Virus record (IMG/VR): IMGVR_UViG_3300035086_000100
Span: 1-64,000 of that record
DNA: 64,000 nucleotides
Source: a virus
Strand: one strand, 5' to 3'
Below the pieces are notes generated by a model. That model saw only the letters and a program-made list of their open reading frames with translations. It was not told where the DNA came from and did not search any database. Shown one piece after another: positions 1 to 8,184 of this stretch; within the stretch, counting starts at the first letter, position 1; each line of letters begins with the position of its first letter. The translations under genes and the position numbers were made by a program.

Positions 1-2237
1 AGCGCGACCGCGCCGTTCGCGCCCTTGCCGCCGGCCAGCGTGCCCGGCAGGGGGTTCGCGGCACCCGCGCCGCCGCCGCCTGCCGTCTTCCCGGCTTTGA
101 CCGGCACGGTGCCGGCCGCGCCCCCCGCCCCGGCCAGCCCCCCGCCCGCGGTTCCGCCCGTTCCCGTCGCGAACCCGCCGCCGTTCCCGCCGATACCCGA
201 TGGCCCGCCCGCGCCGCCGCCGCCGCCCGCGAACGGCCCCCCGGCTGAACCCGCGCCGCCCTGCCCGCCCGCGTTCACCAGGCCGGAAGTCAGGGTCAGC
301 GTGTCGAACCAGTGCACCTCGGACGCCGCCCCGGTGGCCTTGACCCGGACCCGCGCCCGGCACCACACTGACCCGCCGGGGGGCGTCAGGGTGGCGATTG
401 CCAGGGTCCAGCCGGTGGTCACGTCGGTGAAGTCGGAGCCGAAAATGGTGGAAATGCTGGTGCCGGAGGCGTCGAAGAACTCGGCGCCCACCGAGCAGGA
501 CCGCCCCGACACCGCCGTCTTCGCGTACCCGGTGACCGCCACCGGGAACAGCGGGTCGCACGGCTCGCCCTGGGTCAGGATGTTGCTGCCCGAGCAGGAC
601 CCGGCCGACATATCCCCCGACGCGGCGGACGTCAGCTTCAGTGCCCCGGTGCCGGCCTGGTGCTGGGAGGCGTCGGCGGCGACGGTGGCGTTGCCGGACG
701 ATAGCCAGGTCCCGATCCCGCCGTCGAAGTTGCCCTGCTGCCCGGAGAGCTGCTGGAACGCCGACGCCCCGGTGCCGCCCGCCCCGGACGTCGCCGTGTT
801 GTCGGGCCGGTTCGACCCGCCGTGCGCGGTGACGACCAGCCCGCCGTCCCCGGTGAACGACGCCAGGTCCGCGGTCCCCGAGGTCGAGTTCCCCCCGGCC
901 GGGACGTGCACCGGGTAGGTGTTGCCGGGGGTGACGGGGATGCCGGGCTCGCCGTGGTACTCGCCGCCGCCGCCGCCGGCCCGGAACAGGTTCGACGAGT
1001 CGGAGGAACCCTTCCCGCCCGCCCCGTACGTCTCGGCCCGCTGGATGCTCGTGGTCCCCGCCGCGGCGAGGTGCAGGAAGTCGCCGGGCGTGGAGTACAC
1101 CTTGGTGTGCTGGCTGGTGGTGCCGGCGGGCTGCTGGACCTGCAGGGAGAACGGGGACCGCGCCGACCCGGCGATCCCGGCCAGGTCGATCACGGTCCCG
1201 GTGACCGGCTGCTGCGCGGCGGTGGTGGCGAACGCGACGGCCTGGAACGTGTCGAGGTAGATGTCGGAGTACCGCATGTCGCCTTCGGCCCGCGACGACG
1301 CCTTGATCGTGTACCCGGTGATCGCGCCCAGGTTCAGGGATCCCGTGACGGGGAGGGGCACCCGGATCCGCTGCCACACCGGGGCGTAGGAGTTGTTGGA
1401 CATCTTGACCCGGCGGGTCACGTGGGTGCTGGCCGTGTGGACCCCGTCGCTCAGGGTGAACGTGAACTGCACCGGCCCGGCCTTGCGGCGGCCCCAGAAC
1501 TCGAACCAGTTGCTGGACCCGAACCCGGCCCACACCGTCAGCCCGTTCAGGCCGGCCAGGTTGACCGGCCCGATCCCGGTCCGGGTGTAGACGGCGAGCG
1601 CCCCGGCGCCGTCCGTGCCGGTGAACCAGAACGCCGAGTTCGACCCCGGCCCGGTCGCTGACCGTGACCAGTGCGTCCCGGTCACCGTCGAGTAGTCGTC
1701 GATCACCACGGTCGACCCGGGCGCGGCCTTCCCGCTGATCGGCGACGGGAAATCGGCGACCGTGGGCACGTCGGACCGGCCGTACGGCGCGGCGGTGAAT
1801 GACAGGGTCAGCGTCGACACGAGTCCCTGGTCCAGCGGGATCGAGTAGTCGACCACCGTGGCGGAGGCCCGGTAGCAGTCCAGGACCAGCGGCAGGCCGC
1901 CCTCGCGGGTCCACTTCAGGGTGAACGTCTCGGCGTCGACGGCCCGCACTAGCATTTCCCGTGCCGCCGCGAGGGTGGCCCGGTCGTTCTGGGAGTTCCC
2001 GGTGGACGGGACCTGGATGACGACGGGGATCGACGGGGTCCGGTTCCCGGCCCGCCGGCCCGCCGGCCGTTCCCCGTCCAGGATCAGGCTGGCCACGAAC
2101 GACGACTGCGGGTCCGGGGAGCCGAGTGAGTAACCGGGGCCGAGCCGGAACATCGCGCCCGCGCATTCGGGGATCGTCGAGGCGACGCCGCCGCCCAGGA
2201 GCTGGATCTGCTCGCAGAGTATGAGCGAGTCCGTCAT
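1..2237 (-). CDS. Minor tail protein with carbohydrate-binding-like domain (3' partial)
   Basis: The ATG at 2237 opens a frame that stays open to the window edge (about 745 residues visible, C-terminus missing). It lies 14 bp after the tape measure gene, the usual place for minor tail or baseplate proteins. The first ~400 residues look beta-rich. Around residue 415 there is a Gly-rich patch (AGGGGGEYHGEPG), around residues 500-650 a segment resembling CBM4/9-type modules (NFDGGIGTWLSSGN, then GTGALKLTS), and from about residue 655 a long glycine-rich tail. Such modules in actinophage tails are thought to bind cell-surface glycans, so a receptor-binding role is inferred. High GC in the Gly-rich part creates long but spurious plus-strand frames. 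Confidence 0.8.
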   Translation of the reverse strand, partial: MTDSLILCEQIQLLGGGVASTIPECAGAMFRLGPGYSLGSPDPQSSFVASLILDGERPAGRRAGNRTPSIPVVIQVPSTGNSQNDRATLAAAREMLVRAVDAETFTLKWTREGGLPLVLDCYRASATVVDYSIPLDQGLVSTLTLSFTAAPYGRSDVPTVADFPSPISGKAAPGSTVVIDDYSTVTGTHWSRSATGPGSNSAFWFTGTDGAGALAVYTRTGIGPVNLAGLNGLTVWAGFGSSNWFEFWGRRKAGPVQFTFTLSDGVHTASTHVTRRVKMSNNSYAPVWQRIRVPLPVTGSLNLGAITGYTIKASSRAEGDMRYSDIYLDTFQAVAFATTAAQQPVTGTVIDLAGIAGSARSPFSLQVQQPAGTTSQHTKVYSTPGDFLHLAAAGTTSIQRAETYGAGGKGSSDSSNLFRAGGGGGEYHGEPGIPVTPGNTYPVHVPAGGNSTSGTADLASFTGDGGLVVTAHGGSNRPDNTATSGAGGTGASAFQQLSGQQGNFDGGIGTWLSSGNATVAADASQHQAGTGALKLTSAASGDMSAGSCSGSNILTQGEPCDPLFPVAVTGYAKTAVSGRSCSVGAEFFDASGTSISTIFGSDFTDVTTGWTLAIATLTPPGGSVWCRARVRVKATGAASEVHWFDTLTLTSGLVNAGGQGGAGSAGGPFAGGGGGAGGPSGIGGNGGGFATGTGGTAGGGLAGAGGAAGTVPVKAGKTAGGGGAGAANPLPGTLAGGKGANGAVA

Positions 2238-2251
2238 TCACCCGCCCCTGG

Positions 2252-5200
2252 TCATCTCGGCGAGTACGCGGACCGGTAAGCAGATTTCGACGCTGCCGCC
2301 CCGAGGGCTTCGGCGACCCCGTCAGCGGTCATCCCGGCGTTGTCGTAGACGGCCCCGATGAGCCGGGAGATCAGCCCGGCCACGTCGCTGAGGGACGCTC
2401 CCTGCGGCTGGCTGCCGCTGTCCCTGGTCAGGTGCTCGGGCCTGCCGGTGCGGTTGTCCATGAGCGTGATCCCGGGCGGGAGCCAGCCGCCGTTGTCGAA
2501 CGACCGGAGACGGGGGTTCGGCCCGGCCAGCCCCCGCCCCCCGGTCGAGGCACTGGGAGGCACCCCGAAGCCGGTGTTGCCGCCCGAACCGGAGATCAGC
2601 GTGCCCAGGGCGGGGTCGGCGGCGTTCATCATCGTCCCGTTGCCGATACTCAGCCCGACGTGGGTCGCGCCGCCGCCGGTTCCGTAGAAGAACACGAGTG
2701 CCGCCGGCTGGTCGCCGCTGGGCTGCGCCCACAACTGCTGTTCCTGCGACGTACGGGGCGCGGGAATCCCGAAATGGTGATAGACGAATGACGTGTAGCC
2801 GCTGTTGTGGACTACCAGGCCGTTGGCCACGAAGTTGTGCGTGCCGTCGACCGTGATGTCGTAGGTATCGGCCTCGCCGAGCGGCGTCACCGACAGCAGC
2901 GGCTCGGTCTCGAACCGGCCCTGCTCCAGCCTCACCAGCAGGTCGCCGGGCCGCAGGGAGTCAACCTGAATCCACGCGTGCCCGTCGCCGGGCGCGTACT
3001 CCCCGCCAGGGCGGATCACCAGGAACGGGTGATTGCCGCTGGCCTTCAGTTCCCGCGATGCCGTCGCCACCAGGTACGTCATCTGGAAGCGCGGCTCGGA
3101 GCGCCTGAGAACGCGCCTGAGGACCGGCTTTCCCTGGTCCCAGGTGATGACCGTGTCCCCCGCTGTCACGCTCACGATCGGCTTGAGGCCGTCAGCGGTG
3201 CGCACGAGGGAGTCCCCGGTCAGGCAGCAGTCCCAGCCTCCGGGTGTCGTGCCCCCCCACACGTACGGGGTGCCGAGGAACTGCTTGGCGTACTCCAGGA
3301 TCGCCAGCGGCCCCCCGGTAGCATTGCCGAGGCCGCCCAGCAGTTGCGCCCGCGCGGCGGCGATGGACTTGCGGAGAGCGGCTGCGGCTGCCGTGGCGTC
3401 AGCCGACTCGATCATCGACTGGGTTGCGCGCCATTCCCGCGCATCGAACGCGCCGAGACCGTCCGGGGTGCCCGAGAAGCGGGCCGCGAGCCCTCCGCCG
3501 GCCATCTTCGGGAACCGCTTCTCGTTGACCGCGTCCATGAACGCGATGCCGTAATGGGCGACTGCCGCCGCGTTCTGCACGTACTCCTTGTTCGACAGCC
3601 GGAACAGGCCCGCCGTGTCGGAGGTGCCGGTGCCGGGACCGGTGATCAGGCCGCCCGTGGCCGCGCCGCCGTGCAGCTTCCCGGTCCCCCCGCCCACGGA
3701 GATGGTGCCGGCGTTGGTGATCGTGAACGAGCCGGAGCCCTTGACGGAGATCGTGACGGCCTTGGAGTGCACGCCGGCGATCTGGCCGATCAGCTTGTCG
3801 ACCTTCGCCGCGGCCTCTTTCGCGGTGTCCCCGGCGGCGATGAAGTCCCTGATGAGCTGCGCGCGTGCCGCAGCCTTCCCCGCTGCGGTGCTGCCGTTCT
3901 TCTCCACGCCGGCGGTGTAGGTGTCGACCAGCTTGTTGGCCTGCTGAGCGCTAAGGCCCTGGTGCACGAAGTCGGCGACCATCTGCGCCCGGAAATGCTG
4001 CGCGGCATCCGACGCGGTGCCGTTGTGCGCGACGGCCAGGGTGTAGGCGTCGGTGAGGGTTTTCGCCTTCTTGCTGTTCAGCGCCGACGTGGTGAGGTCG
4101 GCGGCGAACTGCGCCCGCGGGATGTGCCCGGCCTGGATCACCGCGGTCAGCTGTTTCGTGGCCTTGGCGAACGCGGCCTGGGCCAGCGCGGCGGCCATCG
4201 ACGACGCTTTCTTTTCCGCCGCCGCCAGGGCCGTTATCTGATCCCCCGCGCCGCGCAGGTTCTTCAGGCCTAGCGCCTTGCCGATATCGGCGTTGCTGCT
4301 GAGCGTCTTGTGGAGCTGATCGGCCAGTTTCCGGTACCCTGCGATGTTGGTGCCGGTCGCCTTGTCTGCCTGAGCCTGCTCGGCGACGAACTTGCCGGCC
4401 TTGCCGGTGACGTTGTCGAAGGCGTTGGCCAGCGTGGCGATGGCGAACGCCCCGGCGGCAGCGAAGTTGACCACCGGGATGAGCGCCGAAACCCCGCCGA
4501 GAATCCTCGCGCCGCCACCCTCTGCCGCCCTGGCAGCACCTCCGCCCGCAGCCCCCGCCGCGCCTTCAGCGCCCGCGACGCCCTTGCCGGCGATGCCGCC
4601 CTCGGCCCCGGCACCCACCATCGTCTCGGCGGCCCGCTGCATGTTCACCGATGCCGTGAGCATCGTGTCCCCGGCGGCCTGCATCGCGGCTGCGCCGCTG
4701 ACCTTGGTGGTGAAGTCGAGGCTGCCGCCGGGCGTGAGCAGGTTCCACAGCTTGGCGAGGCCCTGGCCGACGAAGTTCACCCCGACCGAGATGATCTTGC
4801 GGCCGAAACTGAACTTGGAGATCAGCAGCAGCGAGGCCGCCAGGTCGGCTACCGGCTGCACGAAGCCGGGCGGCAACTTGGCGATCAGGCCGAAGAACCC
4901 GGTCAGCAGCCGGATCTCGGCCCCGCCCGCAGGACCCCCGAGAAGCCCCCCGCCGAGCGTTTTCAGCGCCCCGCCGACCGCCAGCAGCAGATGCCCGACC
5001 ACCGGGCCGTTGTCATGCACCCAGGCCAGGAACTTCTGGATGTCCGCCCGCGACGCATCGGACTGGGACCACGTCAGGAACGAGGTTCCCAGGTGGGTGA
5101 TGCCCTGGTCCACGTCGCCGATCAGGGGCCTGAACTGGGGCAGCAAGATGATGAAGCCGTGGAAGAAGTTCAGCAGCGCCCCGCCGCCGGCGTTGATGAC

Positions 5201-6055
5201 GCTGCTTCCCTCGGTGCCGATGAACTTCGCGAACGCAGAGAACGCGGGCGAGGCCACCAGCGACGCGAACGCCGACCCCAGCGACGACACGACCTGCGAC
5301 ACGTCAGAGACGACGGGTTTCGCGAACGACATGGCCTTGGTGATCCCGGCCATCCACGGCGCCACCGACGCGGCGATCACCGGGGTCAGGGACTTCTTGA
5401 CCGCCGTCCACTGATCCGACATGGCGCCGAGCTGCTTCGACAGCGCGATCTGGGCCGGTGACATGTTGGCGTAGGCCAGGTTGATGGCCTTCTGCTCGGC
5501 CAGGTACGCCGACGACTTCGACGCCCCCGCCGCGATGGCCGCGTTGTACCGTTCCTGCGCGAGCTGGACCTTGGACGCCGCCGAGGACGCCTGCCCGATC
5601 ACCGACTTGGCGACCGAGCCGTACGCCGCGAGGGCGATCCCGCCGGTTGCCAGCGCCGACCCGAACGCCACCGCCGTGCCGGTAGCCGCGCCGAGGACCG
5701 TCATCGCGGCGGGAAGCGCCAGGATCGCCGGGCCGAGCCAGGCCGGGGCCTGCGACAGGCCGCCGGCGATCTTGACGCCGATGGTCTGGTCGGAGAACTT
5801 CTTCAGTTCCGCGATCTTGGCTTTGGCCCTGGCGGTGTCCAGGTCGACGTTGCCCTTGACGACGGGCTTCTTGCGCTTCAGTTTCTCGATCTCGGCGTCG
5901 GCCTTGGCCGGGTCCGCGCTGATCGGGACCGTGACACCTTCGCGGGCGAACTTGTCGGCGTCCGCCCTGGCGGCCCTCAGCTCGTCGTTGAACGGCGTCC
6001 TGTCCAGCGTGAGTCTTGCCTCGACGTCACCTGCGTTAAAAGCCGTGGGACTCAC
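2252..6055 (-). CDS. Tape measure protein with NlpC/P60 domain, interrupted by a mini-intein
   Basis: This 1267-residue precursor (about 1126 after splicing) is the longest gene of the tail cluster and follows the tail chaperones, as tape measure genes do. It has an N-terminal helical part, hydrophobic segments near residues 105-150 and 340-410, Ala-rich helical stretches, and a C-terminal NlpC/P60 peptidase domain starting near residue 920 (KQFLGTPYVWGG). The conserved Asp-Cys-Ser-Gly motif is split: Cys943 is the catalytic Cys, residues 944-1084 are an intein, and the domain resumes with SGYTSFVYHHFGI and the catalytic His near 1132 (HVGLSIGNG). The spliced protein would set tail length and cut peptidoglycan during DNA entry. 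The start overlaps the upstream chaperone frame by 4 bp. Confidence 0.93.
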   Translation of the reverse strand: MSPTAFNAGDVEARLTLDRTPFNDELRAARADADKFAREGVTVPISADPAKADAEIEKLKRKKPVVKGNVDLDTARAKAKIAELKKFSDQTIGVKIAGGLSQAPAWLGPAILALPAAMTVLGAATGTAVAFGSALATGGIALAAYGSVAKSVIGQASSAASKVQLAQERYNAAIAAGASKSSAYLAEQKAINLAYANMSPAQIALSKQLGAMSDQWTAVKKSLTPVIAASVAPWMAGITKAMSFAKPVVSDVSQVVSSLGSAFASLVASPAFSAFAKFIGTEGSSVINAGGGALLNFFHGFIILLPQFRPLIGDVDQGITHLGTSFLTWSQSDASRADIQKFLAWVHDNGPVVGHLLLAVGGALKTLGGGLLGGPAGGAEIRLLTGFFGLIAKLPPGFVQPVADLAASLLLISKFSFGRKIISVGVNFVGQGLAKLWNLLTPGGSLDFTTKVSGAAAMQAAGDTMLTASVNMQRAAETMVGAGAEGGIAGKGVAGAEGAAGAAGGGAARAAEGGGARILGGVSALIPVVNFAAAGAFAIATLANAFDNVTGKAGKFVAEQAQADKATGTNIAGYRKLADQLHKTLSSNADIGKALGLKNLRGAGDQITALAAAEKKASSMAAALAQAAFAKATKQLTAVIQAGHIPRAQFAADLTTSALNSKKAKTLTDAYTLAVAHNGTASDAAQHFRAQMVADFVHQGLSAQQANKLVDTYTAGVEKNGSTAAGKAAARAQLIRDFIAAGDTAKEAAAKVDKLIGQIAGVHSKAVTISVKGSGSFTITNAGTISVGGGTGKLHGGAATGGLITGPGTGTSDTAGLFRLSNKEYVQNAAAVAHYGIAFMDAVNEKRFPKMAGGGLAARFSGTPDGLGAFDAREWRATQSMIESADATAAAAALRKSIAAARAQLLGGLGNATGGPLAILEYAKQFLGTPYVWGGTTPGGWDCCLTGDSLVRTADGLKPIVSVTAGDTVITWDQGKPVLRRVLRRSEPRFQMTYLVATASRELKASGNHPFLVIRPGGEYAPGDGHAWIQVDSLRPGDLLVRLEQGRFETEPLLSVTPLGEADTYDITVDGTHNFVANGLVVHNSGYTSFVYHHFGIPAPRTSQEQQLWAQPSGDQPAALVFFYGTGGGATHVGLSIGNGTMMNAADPALGTLISGSGGNTGFGVPPSASTGGRGLAGPNPRLRSFDNGGWLPPGITLMDNRTGRPEHLTRDSGSQPQGASLSDVAGLISRLIGAVYDNAGMTADGVAEALGAAASKSAYRSAYSPR
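2804..3226 (-). other. Mini-intein (141 aa) inside the tape measure NlpC/P60 domain
   Basis: The insertion has Cys1 in block A (CLTGDSLVRTADG), a block B with GNHPFLV, a block F with TYDITVDGTHNFVANG, a C-terminal His-Asn (VVHN) and Ser as the +1 residue. There is no room for a homing endonuclease domain. Removing it joins extein residues ...GGWDC and SGYTSF..., which restores the invariant DCSG motif of NlpC/P60 peptidases exactly. The boundaries are therefore supported both by intein motifs and by the host domain. Until splicing, the peptidase active site is split, so the enzyme should be inactive (inference). Confidence 0.93.
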
Positions 6056-6441
6056 CCCCCGGCGAGTTCCGCCCTCATCGCCAGCAGGTCAATAACGTCC
6101 GCTCCGGTATCCGCTGTCCGCTGCGTGATCCCGGCCTTCTCCGCCAGTTCCTCGCCGGACTCGGGCAACTCGATCAGGCCCTCGGCGGCGAATCCTTCGA
6201 CGTGGTTCCGCTGCTCCCACCATTCGAGGGAGTCCCATTCGGCCGTGCCGTAGTTGAGGTGGCGTCTCGCCAGATGCAGGATCAGCCGGCGGCTGGAGAC
6301 CGCACTATCGCTAGAGGCGGACTGCCAGCGCCGGTCACGGCTTCCGGGTCCATCACCTCTTTCATCAGCCACTCGACGAACGCGGCCATGATGCGGTGCG
6401 GCAGCAGCAGCAGGATCTCCGTCGACGGGTCGCCGGAGCAC
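6052..6441 (-). CDS. Tail assembly chaperone, T-like frame (probable frameshift extension)
   Basis: In siphoviruses the gene before the tape measure is usually made as gpG and, by programmed frameshift, as a gpG-T fusion. This frame is -1 relative to the upstream chaperone ORF, overlaps its 3' end and ends 4 bp into the tape measure start. Only the part after about 6340 has natural composition (e.g. HLNYGTAEWDSLEWWEQRN, then ELPESGEELAEKAGI); upstream it is an Arg-rich shadow of gpG. No good start codon lies near the real coding part, which favours translation by frameshift. I could not identify a canonical heptameric slippery site in the overlap. The GTG at 6441 is only the formal start. Confidence 0.6.
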   Translation of the reverse strand: MLRRPVDGDPAAAAAPHHGRVRRVADERGDGPGSRDRRWQSASSDSAVSSRRLILHLARRHLNYGTAEWDSLEWWEQRNHVEGFAAEGLIELPESGEELAEKAGITQRTADTGADVIDLLAMRAELAGG

Positions 6442-6788
6442 AGCTTGGAGAACATGGCGGCCTCGCGCCTGCGGGTGGCGTCGCCCTTCTTCGCGTCCGC
6501 GCTGGCCAGTGCGGCGAGCTGGGCGTCTGTCGCGTCCGGGCCGGGTTCGGCTGCCTCGCCGGCCGCATCCGCGGTTTCCGCGTCCGCTACAGCCGCCCTG
6601 GCTTCCCTCCGGAGCCGCTGCATCTCCCTGGCTGATGCCTGGAGGTATGCCTGCACCTGGAGGGAGGTGGGCTCCCGGATCGTGCCCTTCGCCTCGGCTA
6701 GCTCCCTGATGTTGTTCGGAGGGCCGGCCAGCGCCGAAAAATCGTAGTCAAGTCTCTCAAGCACCGTTCCGGCGTTGAAGGTGGCCAC
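6282..6788 (-). CDS. Tail assembly chaperone (gpG-like)
   Basis: This 168-residue protein starts MATFNAGTVLERLDYDFS and contains an Ala/Glu-rich helical middle and a C-terminal stretch PSTEILLLLPHRIMAAF. It has no enzymatic motif. Its identity rests on position, between the major tail protein and the tape measure, and on the overlapping -1 frame that continues the protein. Chaperones of this class coat the tape measure during tail assembly. An HNH gene (8562-9200) and a plus-strand cassette (6862-8394) separate it from the major tail gene, which is unusual. Confidence 0.7.
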   Translation of the reverse strand: MATFNAGTVLERLDYDFSALAGPPNNIRELAEAKGTIREPTSLQVQAYLQASAREMQRLRREARAAVADAETADAAGEAAEPGPDATDAQLAALASADAKKGDATRRREAAMFSKLCSGDPSTEILLLLPHRIMAAFVEWLMKEVMDPEAVTGAGSPPLAIVRSPAAG

Positions 6789-6803
6789 GGCATCCTTTCC
6801 GGA

Positions 6804-6844
6804 TTGACTTGTGGTGCTACCACAGATAGAGTGGTGCTACCACC
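6804..6844 (+). promoter_or_regulatory. Promoter with two tandem GTGGT-GCT-ACCAC palindromes
   Basis: A -35 box TTGACT (6804-6809) is followed after exactly 17 bp by a -10 box TAGAGT (6827-6832). One perfect 13-bp palindrome GTGGTGCTACCAC lies in the spacer (6811-6823) and an identical copy covers the end of the -10 and the start region (6831-6843). The copies are 20 bp apart, i.e. on the same helix face. A repressor bound here would block RNA polymerase. It drives the plus-strand cassette 6862-8394; a related operator stands before the gene at 53117. Confidence 0.8.
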
Positions 6845-6861
6845 GAATGAGGGAGCACCGG

Positions 6862-7272
6862 ATGACAGCCGCGAGGGCACAGAAGAACATGGACGCCGCA
6901 CTGGTCCTGCTCGCCGCCCGCTATGAGCGCGTCGCGATGCACGCGGTCAAGGCCACACAGGACGTACCGGCTGACGGCGACGACTACGCCGATGCGGATG
7001 GCCACGAGATCGCCGCACAGTTGGGGATCTGGAACATCCGCGCCATCTCAGGCGGCCGGGTCACGATCCGCAAGACCGGGATCACGCTTCCCTGCGGCAA
7101 CGGCTACTCAGTAACGATCGACCTTGCAGGGAACGACACCTACACCGTGCGCCGGATCTTCACCCGCGCCGGCAAGGTCTGGGTCAAGGGCGAGCGCACC
7201 GACGTTTACGCCGATCAGGTCGGCGAGGTTGCCTACCGCGCCGGGATGTTCCGCGACGTGTGGGCAGCCTGA
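6862..7272 (+). CDS. Hypothetical protein, first gene of a moron cassette
   Basis: I do not recognise this 136-residue protein. The ATG at 6862 is chosen because GGGAG stands 9 bp upstream and the strong promoter at 6804-6832 would place the transcript start near 6839, downstream of earlier in-frame starts. It has a helical N-terminus (MDAALVLLAARYERV), an acidic stretch (DGDDYADADGHEIA) and a beta-rich C-terminal half (RVTIRKTGITLP, TIDLAGNDTYTVRR). The stop TGA overlaps the ATG of the next gene, so the two are translationally coupled. It opposes the surrounding tail genes. Confidence 0.75.
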   Translation: MTAARAQKNMDAALVLLAARYERVAMHAVKATQDVPADGDDYADADGHEIAAQLGIWNIRAISGGRVTIRKTGITLPCGNGYSVTIDLAGNDTYTVRRIFTRAGKVWVKGERTDVYADQVGEVAYRAGMFRDVWAA

Positions 7273-7514
7273 TGGGCGACCGCCACAAGCACGGCCCGAT
7301 CTCCTTCCGGCCAACGGAGGGGGACCGGGCATGGCTTCACGACTACGCCGCCGAGACCGGTCGGCCAGTGCGCGCCGTACTCAAGGAAGCGCTGGCCGAG
7401 TACCGGCTACACCGCAGCGTCAACGGCAAGATCGTCATCCACAAGGACGGCGATCCCCGGAACAACAACCCCGCCAACCTGGAGATCAGGGAAGCACCAG
7501 AGGAGAAGCAGTGA
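7272..7514 (+). CDS. Ribbon-helix-helix-like DNA-binding protein with HNH-like tail
   Basis: The 80-residue product has a beta strand (GPISFRPT), helix 1 (GDRAWLHDYAAETG) and helix 2 (PVRAVLKEALAEYRL), the layout of small RHH repressors. It then carries IHKDGDPRNNNPANLEI, which looks like the second half of an HNH motif, without the rest of a nuclease. It starts with TGATG coupling to the gene before it. A paralogous RHH gene occupies the same second position in the cassette at 53117-54614, whose promoter has a related operator, so this protein is a good candidate for the cassette's autorepressor (inference). Confidence 0.7.
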   Translation: MGDRHKHGPISFRPTEGDRAWLHDYAAETGRPVRAVLKEALAEYRLHRSVNGKIVIHKDGDPRNNNPANLEIREAPEEKQ

Positions 7515-7885
7515 GCTACGCCTACGAAGCCGCGACCGGCAGCAAGCTCGGGATAACCCGGTGCGACGAAGGCCACCTGATGATCACGGCTGTCTCCTGG
7601 GCGAGCGACTCCGGCATACCGGTCTGCGTCGCTGCCCAGGACGCGCCCGGGGTGCTGGACGAGATGTGCGAGTGGGCGCAGATCGAGACCCGCGCGAGCC
7701 TGCTGGCCAAGGTGGCGGGACTGGAGGCCGAGAACCTGCGGCTGAACAGGCAACTGACCGCGAAGTGGCTGGACGAATCGCCGGCCACGTTCTCCGGGCT
7801 GGACGGCGCCGACCCGATCAGGTGGGACGACGACGGCGCACGGCATGCCAGCGAGCCGTCTGGCAGCGAAGTGGACACCCCATGA
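7511..7885 (+). CDS. Hypothetical protein with coiled coil
   Basis: The GTG start at 7511 overlaps the previous stop (GTGA) and has AGGAG at a good distance. The 124-residue protein contains a Cys-His pair near the N-terminus (TRCDEGH) and a leucine-rich coiled-coil segment (LLAKVAGLEAENLRLNRQL). No family was recognised. It is the third gene of the plus-strand cassette and overlaps the next gene by 4 bp. Confidence 0.7.
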   Translation: MSYAYEAATGSKLGITRCDEGHLMITAVSWASDSGIPVCVAAQDAPGVLDEMCEWAQIETRASLLAKVAGLEAENLRLNRQLTAKWLDESPATFSGLDGADPIRWDDDGARHASEPSGSEVDTP

Positions 7886-8172
7886 GGATCTACGTCAGGG
7901 GACCGCACCTAGGACCCGTACGGACCACGCTCTGGTCATCGGGCAGCAGCAGCAACGGCGGGTGCCTGGCCCTGTTCCTCGCGTTCGGGCTGTCCCTGGG
8001 CATAGTCGCGCTCGGGGCGTTCCTGGTCAGTCACTGGCAGGTCACGCTGATAGCGGCCGGGGTGGTAGCGCTTCTGCTGGCCGGAAGGTACGGGAGGCGC
8101 AGGGAAAGGGCTCAGGCGGCAGCGAAGCCGGAGACACCGGAATCGCCGGCCGCGCAAAGCGACCGCAGGTAA
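7882..8172 (+). CDS. Small membrane protein with two transmembrane segments
   Basis: The 96-residue product has a short polar N-terminus, two hydrophobic stretches (LALFLAFGLSLGIVALGAF and VTLIAAGVVALLLAG) and a basic, then Pro/Glu-rich cytoplasmic tail. It starts at an ATG overlapping the previous stop. Small membrane proteins in phage morons often act in superinfection exclusion, but nothing in the sequence shows that here. Confidence 0.75.
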   Translation: MRIYVRGPHLGPVRTTLWSSGSSSNGGCLALFLAFGLSLGIVALGAFLVSHWQVTLIAAGVVALLLAGRYGRRRERAQAAAKPETPESPAAQSDRR

Positions 8173-8184
8173 CAGGAGGCAGTG

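Noticed and set aside
25-1661. Long plus-strand frames rich in Pro or Arg/Gly near the left end
   Set aside because: They are antisense to the glycine-rich minor tail gene; composition is the mirror image of Gly codons and there are no ribosome binding sites.
2807-5461. Plus-strand frames of 383-488 codons within the tape measure gene
   Set aside because: Arg/His/Gly-rich shadow of the minus-strand tape measure, no family motifs.
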